Part shown: in pieces, positions 8,678-17,380 of the stretch
How positions within the stretch are numbered: the stretch's first letter is position 1
Layout of the letters: the number at the start of each line of letters is the position of its first letter
NCBI RefSeq assembly: GCF_003060885.1
Contig: NZ_QAIG01000013.1
Coordinates: 505,372-569,371, forward strand
Direction of reading: 5' to 3'
Origin: Pseudomonas sp. HMWF032
GTDB taxonomy: Bacteria; Pseudomonadota; Gammaproteobacteria; Pseudomonadales; Pseudomonadaceae
DNA length: 64,000 nt
Notes under the pieces: model-generated
What the model was told of the DNA's origin: nothing
Databases searched by the model: none
Seen by the model: only the letters and a program-made list of their open reading frames with translations
Position numbers and translations under genes: made by a program

Positions 8678-9565
8678 TCAATACCACTTGGCCTCGCCGG
8701 CTGGGCGCTTCTTGAAGCGCTTCATGCTCCACATGTACTGGCTCGGGTAAGTACGCACATAGCGTTCAATCACCGAACTCATCGCCGCAACGGCCGTTTC
8801 CGTCTGGGTGCTGTACATCTCCTCCGGCGCAGCTTCCAGAATAACCTTGAAGCCCGAGCCATCCGGCAGGCGCAGCGCATGCAGAAACACCCCACAAGCC
8901 TTGCCACCACTTAACATGCCAGCAACAAACTTGCTGGTCAGCGCTTCGGTGGCCAGAAACGGCACAAAGACGCCAGACGACAAACTCGGCTCCGGGTCAG
9001 CCGGAATGCCCACGGCGCCGCCTTTACGCACTTCCTTGATCACGCTAAGGATGCCTTCTTTGGTCGACGGCGCAACACGGTTGCCCAACTGCACACGTTG
9101 CTGACGCAGCAGCTCATCGACGGCCTTCAGCTTCGGTGGGCGGTAGAAGATGATTGGTTTGCACTGCGCGCAGTAGAAGTGGTTCAGCACTTCCCAATTA
9201 CCCAGGTGGCTGGTGATGCCAACCACGCCCTTGCCACTGGCCAGGGCGTCCTTGAGCACATCCAGGCCTTCGACCTCACGCACCAGGTCGATGGATTTCT
9301 GCGCCGGCCAGATCCAGGCACAGGCGCTCTCGGTCAGGGTTCTGCCGATATCCTTCAGCGATTGGCCCAGCAGGCGCTGGTGCGCAGCCTCGTCCAGTTC
9401 GGGAAAGCATTTGCGCAGGTTGATGCTGGCCACTTCGCGTGAGCCGTTCGGCAGCTTCCACATCAACCAGCCAATCGCCGCGCCCACGGCCTGAACGGCG
9501 CGCCACGGCAGCAAGGCAAACAAACGCAGAAAGCCCACCACCAGGGCACCTTTGAGCTTTTCCAC
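8678..9565 (-). CDS. LpxL/HtrB-family lipid A acyltransferase
   Basis: This inner-membrane acyltransferase belongs to the lipid A late-acyltransferase family, which transfers acyl chains from acyl-ACP to lipid A precursors. The 295-residue product has an N-terminal membrane-anchoring segment (about residues 7-32), the HLGNWE form of the catalytic HX4(D/E) motif near residue 120, and an IPADPEPS segment near 187. The start is placed at GTG 9565 (MEKLKGALVV) because GGAG lies 6 bases upstream. The alternative TTG at 9571 almost touches that site. Its position next to tag matches the Pseudomonas gene annotated as a probable lauroyltransferase; which acyl position it serves is not shown. Confidence 0.85.
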   Translation of the reverse strand: MEKLKGALVVGFLRLFALLPWRAVQAVGAAIGWLMWKLPNGSREVASINLRKCFPELDEAAHQRLLGQSLKDIGRTLTESACAWIWPAQKSIDLVREVEGLDVLKDALASGKGVVGITSHLGNWEVLNHFYCAQCKPIIFYRPPKLKAVDELLRQQRVQLGNRVAPSTKEGILSVIKEVRKGGAVGIPADPEPSLSSGVFVPFLATEALTSKFVAGMLSGGKACGVFLHALRLPDGSGFKVILEAAPEEMYSTQTETAVAAMSSVIERYVRTYPSQYMWSMKRFKKRPAGEAKWY

Positions 9566-9610
9566 AGGCAACTCCAGCCGATCAAAAGGCGCTTATTGTA
9601 ACCACCCGAG

Positions 9611-10168
9611 CTAGCGAGTGGTCAGTTGCGCGTAACGGTCACAATCGCTGGTGTGATCCATGACCATGCCGCTGGCCTGCATGTAGGCATAACAGATGGT
9701 CGGGCCGACAAAGGTGAAACCGGCTTTTTTCAAGGCCTTGCTCATCGCCACAGCCTCAGGCGTAACCGCCGGTACCTGAGCGCGTTCGCTGAAGTGATTG
9801 ATCTTCGGCACGCCCCCGACAAATGACCAGAGCAAGGCCGCCGGTTCTTCCAGCTTGAGCCAGGCCTGGGCGTTCTTACGCACGGCCTTGAGCTTGAGGC
9901 GGTTGCGAATGATGCCGGGATCCTGCATCAGGGTTTCTTCGATGTACTCGTCGCTCAGTGCGGCCAAGCGCTGTACATCAAATCCAAACAGCACCTTGCG
10001 GTAGTGCTCGCGTTTCTTCAGTACGGTGATCCACGACAGACCCGCCTGAAAACCTTCCAGCAGGAGCAATTCAAACAGCACCTGAGGATCACGTTGCGGC
10101 ACACCCCATTCTTCATCGTGGTACGCCTGATAAAGCGGATCGTCACTGCACCAGAAACAGCGTGGCAT
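9611..10168 (-). CDS. tag: DNA-3-methyladenine glycosylase I
   Basis: Tag excises 3-methyladenine from alkylated DNA. The 185-residue protein begins MPRCFWCSDDPLYQAYHDEEWG, with the zinc-binding Cys and His near the N-terminus. It continues with the FELLLLEGFQAGLSW segment of the substrate pocket and ends with the C-terminal His and Cys (VMDHTSDCDRY) that complete the zinc site. The start at 10168 has AGGAAA 8 bases upstream; the open frame further upstream is antisense to glyQ. It is divergent from glyQ with only 66 bases between starts. Confidence 0.95.
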   Translation of the reverse strand: MPRCFWCSDDPLYQAYHDEEWGVPQRDPQVLFELLLLEGFQAGLSWITVLKKREHYRKVLFGFDVQRLAALSDEYIEETLMQDPGIIRNRLKLKAVRKNAQAWLKLEEPAALLWSFVGGVPKINHFSERAQVPAVTPEAVAMSKALKKAGFTFVGPTICYAYMQASGMVMDHTSDCDRYAQLTTR

Positions 10169-10234
10169 GCGGGTTTTCCTGAGCTTCGGTATACTCGCGG
10201 ACTTTCTCAAGCCGCCAAAGTACGGGTGAAATTT

Positions 10235-11182
10235 GTGAGCCAGACTACGCCTGCCGTGCGCACCTTCCAAGACTTGATCCTTGCCCTGCAACAGTACTGG
10301 GCCGAGCAGGGCTGTGTGGTGTTGCAGCCCTACGATATGGAAGTTGGCGCGGGCACCTTCCACACCGCCACGTTTCTCCGTGCCATCGGCCCCGAGACCT
10401 GGAACGCCGCCTATGTGCAGCCTTCCCGTCGTCCGGCTGACGGCCGTTATGGCGAAAACCCCAACCGCCTGCAGCACTACTACCAGTTCCAGGTGGTGCT
10501 CAAACCGAACCCGGAAAACTTCCAGGAGCTGTACTTAGGCTCGCTGAAAGCCATCGGCATTGATCCGCTGGTGCACGACATCCGCTTCGTTGAAGACAAC
10601 TGGGAATCGCCGACCCTCGGTGCCTGGGGTCTGGGCTGGGAAATCTGGCTGAACGGCATGGAAGTCACCCAGTTCACCTACTTCCAGCAAGTGGGCGGCA
10701 TTGAGTGCTACCCGGTAACCGGCGAGATCACCTATGGCCTCGAACGCCTCGCCATGTACTTGCAGGGTGTCGATTCGGTGTACGACCTGATATGGACCGA
10801 CGGCCAGTTCGGCAAGGTCACCTATGGCGATGTGTTCCACCAGAACGAAGTGGAGCAGTCGACCTACAACTTCGAACACGCCAACGTCGAGAAACTCTTC
10901 GAGCTGTTCGATTTCTATGAGTCGGAAGCCAACCGCCTGATCGAGTTGGAACTGCCATTGCCGACCTACGAAATGGTGCTCAAAGCCTCGCACACCTTCA
11001 ACCTGCTGGATGCGCGCCGGGCCATCTCGGTGACCGCGCGTCAGCAGTACATCCTGCGTGTGCGTGCGCTGGCTCGTTCGGTGGCGCAGAGCTACCTGCA
11101 AGCGCGGCGCAAACTCGGCTTCCCGCTCGCCACTCCCGACCTGCGTGATGAAGTATTGGCCAAGCTGGAGGCAGCAGAATGA
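10235..11182 (+). CDS. glyQ: Glycyl-tRNA synthetase alpha subunit
   Basis: GlyQ is the catalytic class II subunit of the alpha2-beta2 bacterial glycyl-tRNA synthetase. The 315-residue product carries FQDLILALQQYWAEQGC near the N-terminus, the motif-2 region AYVQPSRRPADGRYGENPNR, and the signature GLGWEIWLNGMEVTQFTYFQQ. The start is a GTG at 10235 giving MSQTTPAVRTF, which matches the family. The ribosome-binding site is weak (GGGTG). The stop overlaps the glyS start by 4 bases. Confidence 0.97.
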   Translation: MSQTTPAVRTFQDLILALQQYWAEQGCVVLQPYDMEVGAGTFHTATFLRAIGPETWNAAYVQPSRRPADGRYGENPNRLQHYYQFQVVLKPNPENFQELYLGSLKAIGIDPLVHDIRFVEDNWESPTLGAWGLGWEIWLNGMEVTQFTYFQQVGGIECYPVTGEITYGLERLAMYLQGVDSVYDLIWTDGQFGKVTYGDVFHQNEVEQSTYNFEHANVEKLFELFDFYESEANRLIELELPLPTYEMVLKASHTFNLLDARRAISVTARQQYILRVRALARSVAQSYLQARRKLGFPLATPDLRDEVLAKLEAAE

Positions 11183-13233
11183 GTACCCGTGATTTCCTGG
11201 TTGAACTGGGCACCGAAGAGCTGCCACCGAAAGCCCTGAAAACCCTCGGCGAAGCTTTCCTCGCCGGCATCGAGAAAGGCCTCAAGGCGGCGGGTCTGGG
11301 CTACAGCAACGTGCACTATTACGCTGCGCCGCGTCGTCTGGCGGTGCTGGTCGAGCAACTCGCCACCCAGCAGCCTGACCGCACCGTCAACCTCGACGGC
11401 CCGCCCGTACAGGCGGCATTCGATAAAGACGGCAACCCAACGCAAGCCGCGCTGGGCTTCGCCAAGAAGTGCGGCGTTGAGCTGAGCCAAATCGACCAAA
11501 GCGGCCCCAAGCTGAAATTCAGCCAGAGCATTCCCGGCCAAGCGGCGGCTGGCCTGCTGCCGGGTATCGTCGAAACCTCGCTGAACGAGTTGCCAATCCC
11601 GAAACGCATGCGCTGGGGCGCGCGCAAGACCGAATTCGTCCGCCCGAGCCAGTGGCTGGTGATGCTGTTCGGTGACGAAGTGATCGACTGCGAAATCCTC
11701 GCCCAACAAGCCGGCCGGGTTTCCCGTGGTCACCGCTTCCACGCCAACCACGAGGTGCGCATCAGCGCGCCGGCCAATTACGCGGAAGACCTGCGTAGCG
11801 CCTATGTGATTGCCGACTTCGCCGAGCGCCGCGCGCAGATCATCGCCCGCGTGAATGAACTGGCTGCAGCAGAGCAGGGCACGGCCATCGTGCCGCCGGC
11901 GCTACTGGATGAAGTCAGCGCCCTGGTTGAATGGCCGGTGCCGCTGGTGTGTTCCTTCGAGGAACGCTTCCTGGAAGTGCCGCAAGAAGCGCTGATCACC
12001 ACTATGCAGGACAACCAGAAGTACTTCTGCCTGCTGGACGGTAACGGCAAGCTGCTGCCGCGCTTTATCACCGTGGCCAACGTCGAAAGCAAAGACCCGG
12101 CGCAGATCATTTCCGGCAACGAGAAGGTGGTGCGTCCGCGCCTGACCGACGCCGAGTTCTTCTTCAAGCAGGACAAGAAGCAGAAGCTGGAGACCTTCAA
12201 CCAGCGCCTGGCCAATGTGGTGTTCCAGGCTCAGCTCGGTTCGGTCTACGACAAAGCACAGCGTGTGTCCGCCCTGGCCGGTTTTATTGCCGAGCGCATC
12301 GGTGGCGATGCCACCCGTGCCGCCCGCGCTGGCATTCTCTGCAAGTGCGACCTGGCCAGTGAAATGGTCGGCGAGTTCCCGGAAATGCAGGGCATCGCTG
12401 GTTACTACTACGCCAAGCACGACGGCGAAGCCGATGATGTGGCCCTGGCGCTGAACGAGCAGTACATGCCGCGCGGTGCCGGTGCCGAACTGCCGAGCAC
12501 CTTGACCGGCGCTGCCGTGGCCCTGGCCGACAAGCTGGACACCCTGGTCGGCATCTTCGGTATCGGCATGCTGCCCACCGGCAGCAAAGACCCTTACGCC
12601 CTGCGTCGTGCCGCCCTTGGCGTGCTGCGCATTCTGATCGAGAAACAGCTGGATCTGGATCTGGCGGACGCCATCGCTTTTGCCATCGCCCAGTTCGCTG
12701 ACAAGGTCAAAGCTGACGGCCTGGCACCGCAGGTGCAGGACTTTATCTTCGATCGCCTGCGCGCGCGGTATGAGGATGAAGGCGTCGACGTCGCCGTGTA
12801 CCAAGCCGTACGTGCCGTCAGTCCGACCTCGCCGCTGGACTTCGATCAGCGTGTACAAGCCGTGCAGGCCTTCCGCGCACTGCCGCAAGCAGCCGCTCTT
12901 GCAGCAGCCAACAAGCGTGTGTCCAACCTGCTAAGCAAAGCCGAAGGCCAGGTCGCAGCGAGCGTCGAAGCCCATCACTTCGACAACCCCAGCGAGTTCG
13001 CCCTCAACGCCGCCATTCAGCAAGCCGAGCATGCGGTGCAACCGCTCGCTGCAGCGCGTCAGTACAACCTGGCGCTCAGCCAGTTGGCAAATCTGCGTGA
13101 GCCTGTAGACGCCTTCTTCGAGGCCGTACTGGTCAACGCCGAAGACCCTGCAGTGCGGGCCAACCGCTATGCGCTGCTGGCTAAGCTACGCGGCCTGTTC
13201 CTCGGCGTCGCTGATATCTCGGTACTCGGCTAA
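11179..13233 (+). CDS. glyS: Glycyl-tRNA synthetase beta subunit
   Basis: GlyS is the 684-residue tRNA-binding beta subunit that pairs with GlyQ. It opens with the conserved FLVELGTEELPPKALKTL and has the HD-like central region (LASEMVGEFPEMQGIAGYYYAKHDGE) and the GTGSKDPYALRR-type segment (LPTGSKDPYALRRAALG) before the C-terminal anticodon-binding part. Translation is coupled to glyQ through the ATGA overlap. The length is normal. Confidence 0.97.
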   Translation: MSTRDFLVELGTEELPPKALKTLGEAFLAGIEKGLKAAGLGYSNVHYYAAPRRLAVLVEQLATQQPDRTVNLDGPPVQAAFDKDGNPTQAALGFAKKCGVELSQIDQSGPKLKFSQSIPGQAAAGLLPGIVETSLNELPIPKRMRWGARKTEFVRPSQWLVMLFGDEVIDCEILAQQAGRVSRGHRFHANHEVRISAPANYAEDLRSAYVIADFAERRAQIIARVNELAAAEQGTAIVPPALLDEVSALVEWPVPLVCSFEERFLEVPQEALITTMQDNQKYFCLLDGNGKLLPRFITVANVESKDPAQIISGNEKVVRPRLTDAEFFFKQDKKQKLETFNQRLANVVFQAQLGSVYDKAQRVSALAGFIAERIGGDATRAARAGILCKCDLASEMVGEFPEMQGIAGYYYAKHDGEADDVALALNEQYMPRGAGAELPSTLTGAAVALADKLDTLVGIFGIGMLPTGSKDPYALRRAALGVLRILIEKQLDLDLADAIAFAIAQFADKVKADGLAPQVQDFIFDRLRARYEDEGVDVAVYQAVRAVSPTSPLDFDQRVQAVQAFRALPQAAALAAANKRVSNLLSKAEGQVAASVEAHHFDNPSEFALNAAIQQAEHAVQPLAAARQYNLALSQLANLREPVDAFFEAVLVNAEDPAVRANRYALLAKLRGLFLGVADISVLG

Positions 13234-13241
13234 GTCGCCTA

Positions 13242-13311
13242 TAGGATGGGTGGAGCACAGCGATACCCATCATCACCTTTACCGGCTGGCGGCCACACCG
13301 CCGCCAGCCGG
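13242..13311. repeat. GTAG-type REP-like element plus strong hairpin after glyS
   Basis: ATAGGATGGGTGGAGCA (from 13242) followed by GCGATACCCATC is a degenerate copy of the palindrome seen intact at 53562. Next to it, CCGGCTGGCGG (13282-13292) pairs perfectly with CCGCCAGCCGG (13301-13311) as an 11-bp hairpin just before gmhB. It has no T-run, so it is more likely repeat-derived than a classical terminator. Confidence 0.55.
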
Positions 13312-13325
13312 TTACGGATTACCGC

Positions 13326-13859
13326 ATGAAACTGCTGATTCTCGACCGCGACGGCGTAATCAATTACGACTCTGACGCCTATATCAAAAGCCTCGCCGAA
13401 TGGATCCCGCTGCCCGGGGCCATCGAGGCCATCGCAAGTCTGTCGCAAGCCGGCTGGACGGTGGCCGTGGCCACCAACCAGTCTGGGGTTGCCCGTGGCT
13501 ATTACGACCTGGCCACGCTGGAAGCCATGCATGCGCGCCTGCGCAAGCTGGTGGCAGCGCAAGGTGGCGAGTTGGGCTTGATCGTGCACTGCATCCACGG
13601 CCCGGATGAAGGCTGCGCCTGCCGCAAACCGAAACCCGGCATGCTTGAGCAGATTGCTGCGTACTATGGCATAGCACTCAAGGGCATCTGGTTTGTCGGT
13701 GACAGCAGCGGTGACCTGAGCGCTGCATTAACCGTCGATTGTCAGCCAGTTTTGGTAAAGACCGGCAAGGGCGAACGCACCCTGGCGAAAGGATTGCCAG
13801 CGGGCACCCTGGTATTCGATGATCTGGCGGCGGTTGCCGCACAGCTTCTCCACTTATAA
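13326..13859 (+). CDS. gmhB: D-glycero-beta-D-manno-heptose 1,7-bisphosphate 7-phosphatase
   Basis: GmhB removes the 7-phosphate in the ADP-heptose pathway that supplies the LPS inner core. The 177-residue HAD phosphatase has the nucleophile motif LLILDRDGVIN at residues 3-13, motif 2 in VAVATNQSGVARG, the zinc-binding CxH-type loop in CIHGPDEGCACRKPKPGM, and motif 4 in WFVGDSSGDL. It is followed by plsC, as in other pseudomonads. The assignment is strong from the zinc loop, which separates GmhB from other HAD phosphatases. Confidence 0.93.
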   Translation: MKLLILDRDGVINYDSDAYIKSLAEWIPLPGAIEAIASLSQAGWTVAVATNQSGVARGYYDLATLEAMHARLRKLVAAQGGELGLIVHCIHGPDEGCACRKPKPGMLEQIAAYYGIALKGIWFVGDSSGDLSAALTVDCQPVLVKTGKGERTLAKGLPAGTLVFDDLAAVAAQLLHL

Positions 13860-13891
13860 AGCAGGCTCTGCCTGCGACGGTAAAAGCTCCC

Positions 13892-14665
13892 ATGTCGACA
13901 GTGCAGACCCTCAGAACCTTCCTCTTCTATCTGCTGCTGGCTTCCAGCTCCTTCTTCTGGTGCACCCTCAGCGTCTTCGTCGCGCCCTTTCTGCCGTTCC
14001 GCGCACGCTACCGCTTCGTCGTGCAGAACTGGTGCCGCTGCGCCACCTGGCTGGCCAAGGTGGTGGTCGGCATCAACTACGAGATCAAGGGCCTGGACAA
14101 TATCCCCGAGCAGCCCTGCGTGATCCTCGCCAAGCACCAGAGCACCTGGGAAACCTTCTTCCTCTGCGGCTACTTCGAACCGTTGAGCCAGGTGGTCAAG
14201 CGCGAGTTGCTCTATGTGCCATTCTTTGGCTGGGCGATGGCCATGCTCAAACCCATCGCGATTGACCGCAGCAACCCCAAGGCGGCGCTCAAGCAGCTGG
14301 CCAAACTCGGCCATAAGCGTCTGGGGCAGGGCGCCTGGGTGCTGGTATTCCCGGAAGGCACACGTATTCCACCAGGGCAGATCGGCAAATTCAGCCGTGG
14401 CGGCGCCTCCCTCGCGGTGAATGCTAACCTGCCGGTGCTGCCGATTGCCCACAATGCCGGCGAGTTTTGGCCCAAGCAGGGCTGGCGCAAGACGCCCGGA
14501 ACCGTTCAGGTGGTGATCGGCCCGCTGATGTACGCCGAAGGTACAGGCCCGCGCGCTATAGCTGAACTTAATGACCGCGCCTTTGCCTGGGTCAGTCAGG
14601 CCCAACGCGATATCGGTTCACTGGATACACAAAGCCAGCCACTCGAGGCTCGTGAGCCGGCCTAG
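13892..14665 (+). CDS. plsC: 1-acyl-sn-glycerol-3-phosphate acyltransferase
   Basis: This membrane enzyme acylates lysophosphatidic acid to phosphatidic acid. The 257-residue protein has a hydrophobic N-terminal segment (TFLFYLLLASSSFFW). Acyltransferase motif I appears as AKHQSTWET, in which the usual HX4D is HX4E, with motif III as FPEGTR near residue 152. The Glu variant is seen in this Pseudomonas origin-linked paralogue. It starts 32 bases after gmhB and is probably co-transcribed. Pseudomonads carry several such acyltransferases, so the exact role among paralogues is uncertain. Confidence 0.9.
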   Translation: MSTVQTLRTFLFYLLLASSSFFWCTLSVFVAPFLPFRARYRFVVQNWCRCATWLAKVVVGINYEIKGLDNIPEQPCVILAKHQSTWETFFLCGYFEPLSQVVKRELLYVPFFGWAMAMLKPIAIDRSNPKAALKQLAKLGHKRLGQGAWVLVFPEGTRIPPGQIGKFSRGGASLAVNANLPVLPIAHNAGEFWPKQGWRKTPGTVQVVIGPLMYAEGTGPRAIAELNDRAFAWVSQAQRDIGSLDTQSQPLEAREPA

Positions 14666-14796
14666 AGCCATTGTGGATAACCTGTGAGCGAAATACCGGC
14701 AGAGTGCCATTAAGTCTTTCAAGACAATGATTCATAAGCCGTTTTATCAAAGGCACGAGTTACTGCATTCCGTGCATAAGTTTTTCAGTGAAATCC

Positions 14797-14825
14797 AAAG
14801 CCGGCCCTAGTGCCGGCTTTTTTAT
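14797..14825 (+). terminator. Rho-independent terminator after plsC
   Basis: AAAGCCGGC (14797-14805) pairs with GCCGGCTTT (14812-14820) around a 6-base loop, followed by TTTTA. It ends the plus-strand glyQ-plsC transcripts ahead of the convergent gyrB. Confidence 0.88.
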
Positions 14826-14857
14826 CGATCAATTCGAGTTACCTGCAATCGGCTGCA

Positions 14858-14873
14858 TGTTCCATGTGGAACA
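14858..14873. promoter_or_regulatory. parS: parS-like centromere site between plsC and gyrB
   Basis: TGTTCCATGTGGAACA differs from the perfect 16-bp parS palindrome at 17418 by one base. It lies between the plus-strand and minus-strand terminators of the convergent plsC and gyrB genes. ParB, encoded in this window, is expected to bind it, possibly more weakly than the perfect site. Confidence 0.75.
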
Positions 14874-14909
14874 AAAAAGCCCCTGCTAAGACATCAGCAG
14901 GGGCTTTTA
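14873..14909 (-). terminator. Rho-independent terminator of gyrB
   Basis: On the minus strand AAAAGCCCCTGCT and AGCAGGGGCTTTT form a 13-bp stem around an 8-base loop and run into TTTTTTG. It ends the dnaA-dnaN-recF-gyrB transcript about 50 bases after the gyrB stop. Confidence 0.9.
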
Positions 14910-14958
14910 AACAGAGGCCGGAATCGGAAGAACGCGTTCTGGCCTCCTGGTAGGGGCT

Positions 14959-17376
14959 TTAGAAGTCCAGGTTGGACACCGCCAGGGCGTTGGTTTCAAT
15001 AAAGTCCCTACGCGGTTCAACAGCATCGCCCATCAACGTATTGAAGATCTGATCAGCTGCGATGGCGTCCTCAATGCGTACCTTGAGCATGCGGCGTACT
15101 TCCGGGTCCATGGTGGTTTCCCAGAGTTGGTCCGGGTTCATCTCACCCAGCCCTTTATAGCGCTGAATGCTGTGGCGCTTGGTGCTTTCGGCCATCAACC
15201 AGGCCAGTGCATCCTTGAAGGTGCTTACGGCTTTCTTGCGCTCACCACGCTGCACATAGGCCCCTTCTTCCAGCAGGCTATTGAGCTGATCGCCTAGGCT
15301 GGTAACAGTCTTGTAGTCGTTACTGGCGAAGAAGTCGCGGTTGAAGATGATGTAGCTGGATACGCCATGAGAAACCAGCTCGACCTGCGGCAACCAAAGA
15401 TGACGCTCCTGGTCTTCATGAAGGCTGGTCTTATACACCAGGCCGGATTTCTCCATGCCCTTGAGACGACCGTCGAGCAGGCTCAGCCATTGCTGCATGG
15501 CTTCCTTATTTGCCAGTTGCTCGGTCTCCACGCGCGGAATGTAGACGAAGTGCTCGGTCAGCTCGATCGGGTACAGACGCGACAGACGCTTGAGGGTTTT
15601 CATTACCAGGCGGTAGTCATTGACCAGGCGCTCCAGCGACTCACCGGACAGACCAGGTGCACCTTCATTGACGTGCAAGCTGGCGTCTTCCAGGGCCGAC
15701 TGCGTCATGTATTCATCCATGGCGTCGTCGTCCTTGATGTACTGCTCCTGCTTGCCTTTCTTGACCTTGTACAGCGGCGGCTGGGCGATGTAGATGTAGC
15801 CGCGCTCAACCAGTTCCGGCAGCTGACGGAAGAAGAAGGTCAGCAGCAAGGTACGAATGTGCGAACCGTCGACGTCGGCGTCGGTCATGATGATGATGTT
15901 GTGGTAGCGCAGCTTGTCGATGTTGTACTCATCGCGGCCGATGCCACAGCCCAGGGCGGTGATCAGGGTGCCGACTTCCTGGGAGGAAATCATCTTGTCG
16001 AAACGGGCTTTCTCGACGTTGAGGATCTTGCCCTTGAGTGGCAGGATCGCCTGGGTTTTGCGGTTACGGCCCTGTTTGGCAGAGCCGCCCGCGGAGTCCC
16101 CTTCCACGATGTAGAGTTCGGAAAGGGCAGGGTCTTTCTCCTGGCAATCGGCCAGTTTGCCCGGCAAGCCGGCAATATCCAGCGCACCTTTGCGACGGGT
16201 CATTTCGCGGGCTTTACGCGCGGCTTCACGGGCACGCGCGGCGTCGATCATCTTGCCGACTACGGCTTTGGCTTCGTTGGGGTTCTCCAGCAGGAAGTCG
16301 GAGAAATACTTGCCCATTTCCTGTTCGACTGCTGTCTTCACTTCACTGGAAACCAGTTTGTCTTTGGTCTGCGAACTGAATTTTGGATCCGGTACTTTTA
16401 CCGAAATAATCGCGGTCAGGCCTTCGCGGGCATCGTCACCGGTGGTGGCGATCTTGTGCTTCTTGGCCAGACCTTCCTGCTCTATATAAGCGTTCAGGTT
16501 ACGCGTCAGCGCCGAACGGAAGCCGGCCAGGTGAGTACCACCGTCGCGCTGCGGAATGTTGTTGGTGAAGCACAGCAGGTTCTCGTTGAAGCTGTCGTTC
16601 CACTGCAGGGCAACTTCGACCCCCACACCGTCATCACGTTGTACCGTGAAGTGGAACACCTGGTTGACCGCCATCTTGTTCTGGTTGAGGTACTCAACGA
16701 ACGCACGCAGTCCGCCTTCATACTTGAACAGTTCTTCCTTACCGCTGCGTTCATCCTTGAGCAGGATGCCAACACCGGAGTTGAGGAACGACAGTTCGCG
16801 CAGACGCTTGGCCAGAATATCCCAGCTGAAATGGATATTGGCGAAGGTCTCTTCGGACGGTTTGAAGTGGATCTGCGTTCCGGTGGTATCGCTGTCGCCC
16901 ACGGTCGCAATCGGCGCCTGAGGCACACCGTGTACGTAAGTCTGTTCCCAAATCTTGCCGCTGCGGCGGATGGTCAGAACCAGTTCCTTGGACAGGGCGT
17001 TAACTACAGAAACACCCACACCGTGCAGACCTCCGGAAACCTTGTAGCTGTTATCGTCGAACTTACCGCCTGCGTGCAGAACGGTCATGATCACTTCAGC
17101 GGCGGAAACGCCTTCTTCCTTGTGGATGTCCACTGGAATACCGCGACCATTGTCGCGCACGCTGATCGACTCATCCGGGTGGATGGTAATGGTGATTTCA
17201 CTGCAATGACCGGCCAAGGCTTCGTCAATAGAGTTATCGACCACCTCGAAGACCATGTGGTGCAGACCACTGCCATCGTCAGTATCGCCGATGTACATAC
17301 CAGGCCGCTTGCGTACGGCATCCAGGCCCTTGAGGACCTTAATGTTATTGGAGTCGTACGTTTGGTTTTCGCTCAT
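14959..17376 (-). CDS. gyrB: DNA gyrase subunit B
   Basis: GyrB is the ATPase subunit of the gyrase A2B2 complex that introduces negative supercoils. In the 805-residue product the GHKL ATPase domain includes RKRPGMYIGDTDDGSGLHH and GGLHGVGVSVVNALS. The transducer domain follows, and the TOPRIM domain shows LYIVEGDSAGGSAKQGR and MTDADVDGSHIRTLLLTFF. The start at 17376 gives MSENQTYDSN, the usual N-terminus; the longer frame runs back into recF. Only 4 bases separate it from the recF stop, consistent with the dnaA-dnaN-recF-gyrB operon. Confidence 0.98.
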   Translation of the reverse strand: MSENQTYDSNNIKVLKGLDAVRKRPGMYIGDTDDGSGLHHMVFEVVDNSIDEALAGHCSEITITIHPDESISVRDNGRGIPVDIHKEEGVSAAEVIMTVLHAGGKFDDNSYKVSGGLHGVGVSVVNALSKELVLTIRRSGKIWEQTYVHGVPQAPIATVGDSDTTGTQIHFKPSEETFANIHFSWDILAKRLRELSFLNSGVGILLKDERSGKEELFKYEGGLRAFVEYLNQNKMAVNQVFHFTVQRDDGVGVEVALQWNDSFNENLLCFTNNIPQRDGGTHLAGFRSALTRNLNAYIEQEGLAKKHKIATTGDDAREGLTAIISVKVPDPKFSSQTKDKLVSSEVKTAVEQEMGKYFSDFLLENPNEAKAVVGKMIDAARAREAARKAREMTRRKGALDIAGLPGKLADCQEKDPALSELYIVEGDSAGGSAKQGRNRKTQAILPLKGKILNVEKARFDKMISSQEVGTLITALGCGIGRDEYNIDKLRYHNIIIMTDADVDGSHIRTLLLTFFFRQLPELVERGYIYIAQPPLYKVKKGKQEQYIKDDDAMDEYMTQSALEDASLHVNEGAPGLSGESLERLVNDYRLVMKTLKRLSRLYPIELTEHFVYIPRVETEQLANKEAMQQWLSLLDGRLKGMEKSGLVYKTSLHEDQERHLWLPQVELVSHGVSSYIIFNRDFFASNDYKTVTSLGDQLNSLLEEGAYVQRGERKKAVSTFKDALAWLMAESTKRHSIQRYKGLGEMNPDQLWETTMDPEVRRMLKVRIEDAIAADQIFNTLMGDAVEPRRDFIETNALAVSNLDF

Positions 17377-17380
17377 GCCT

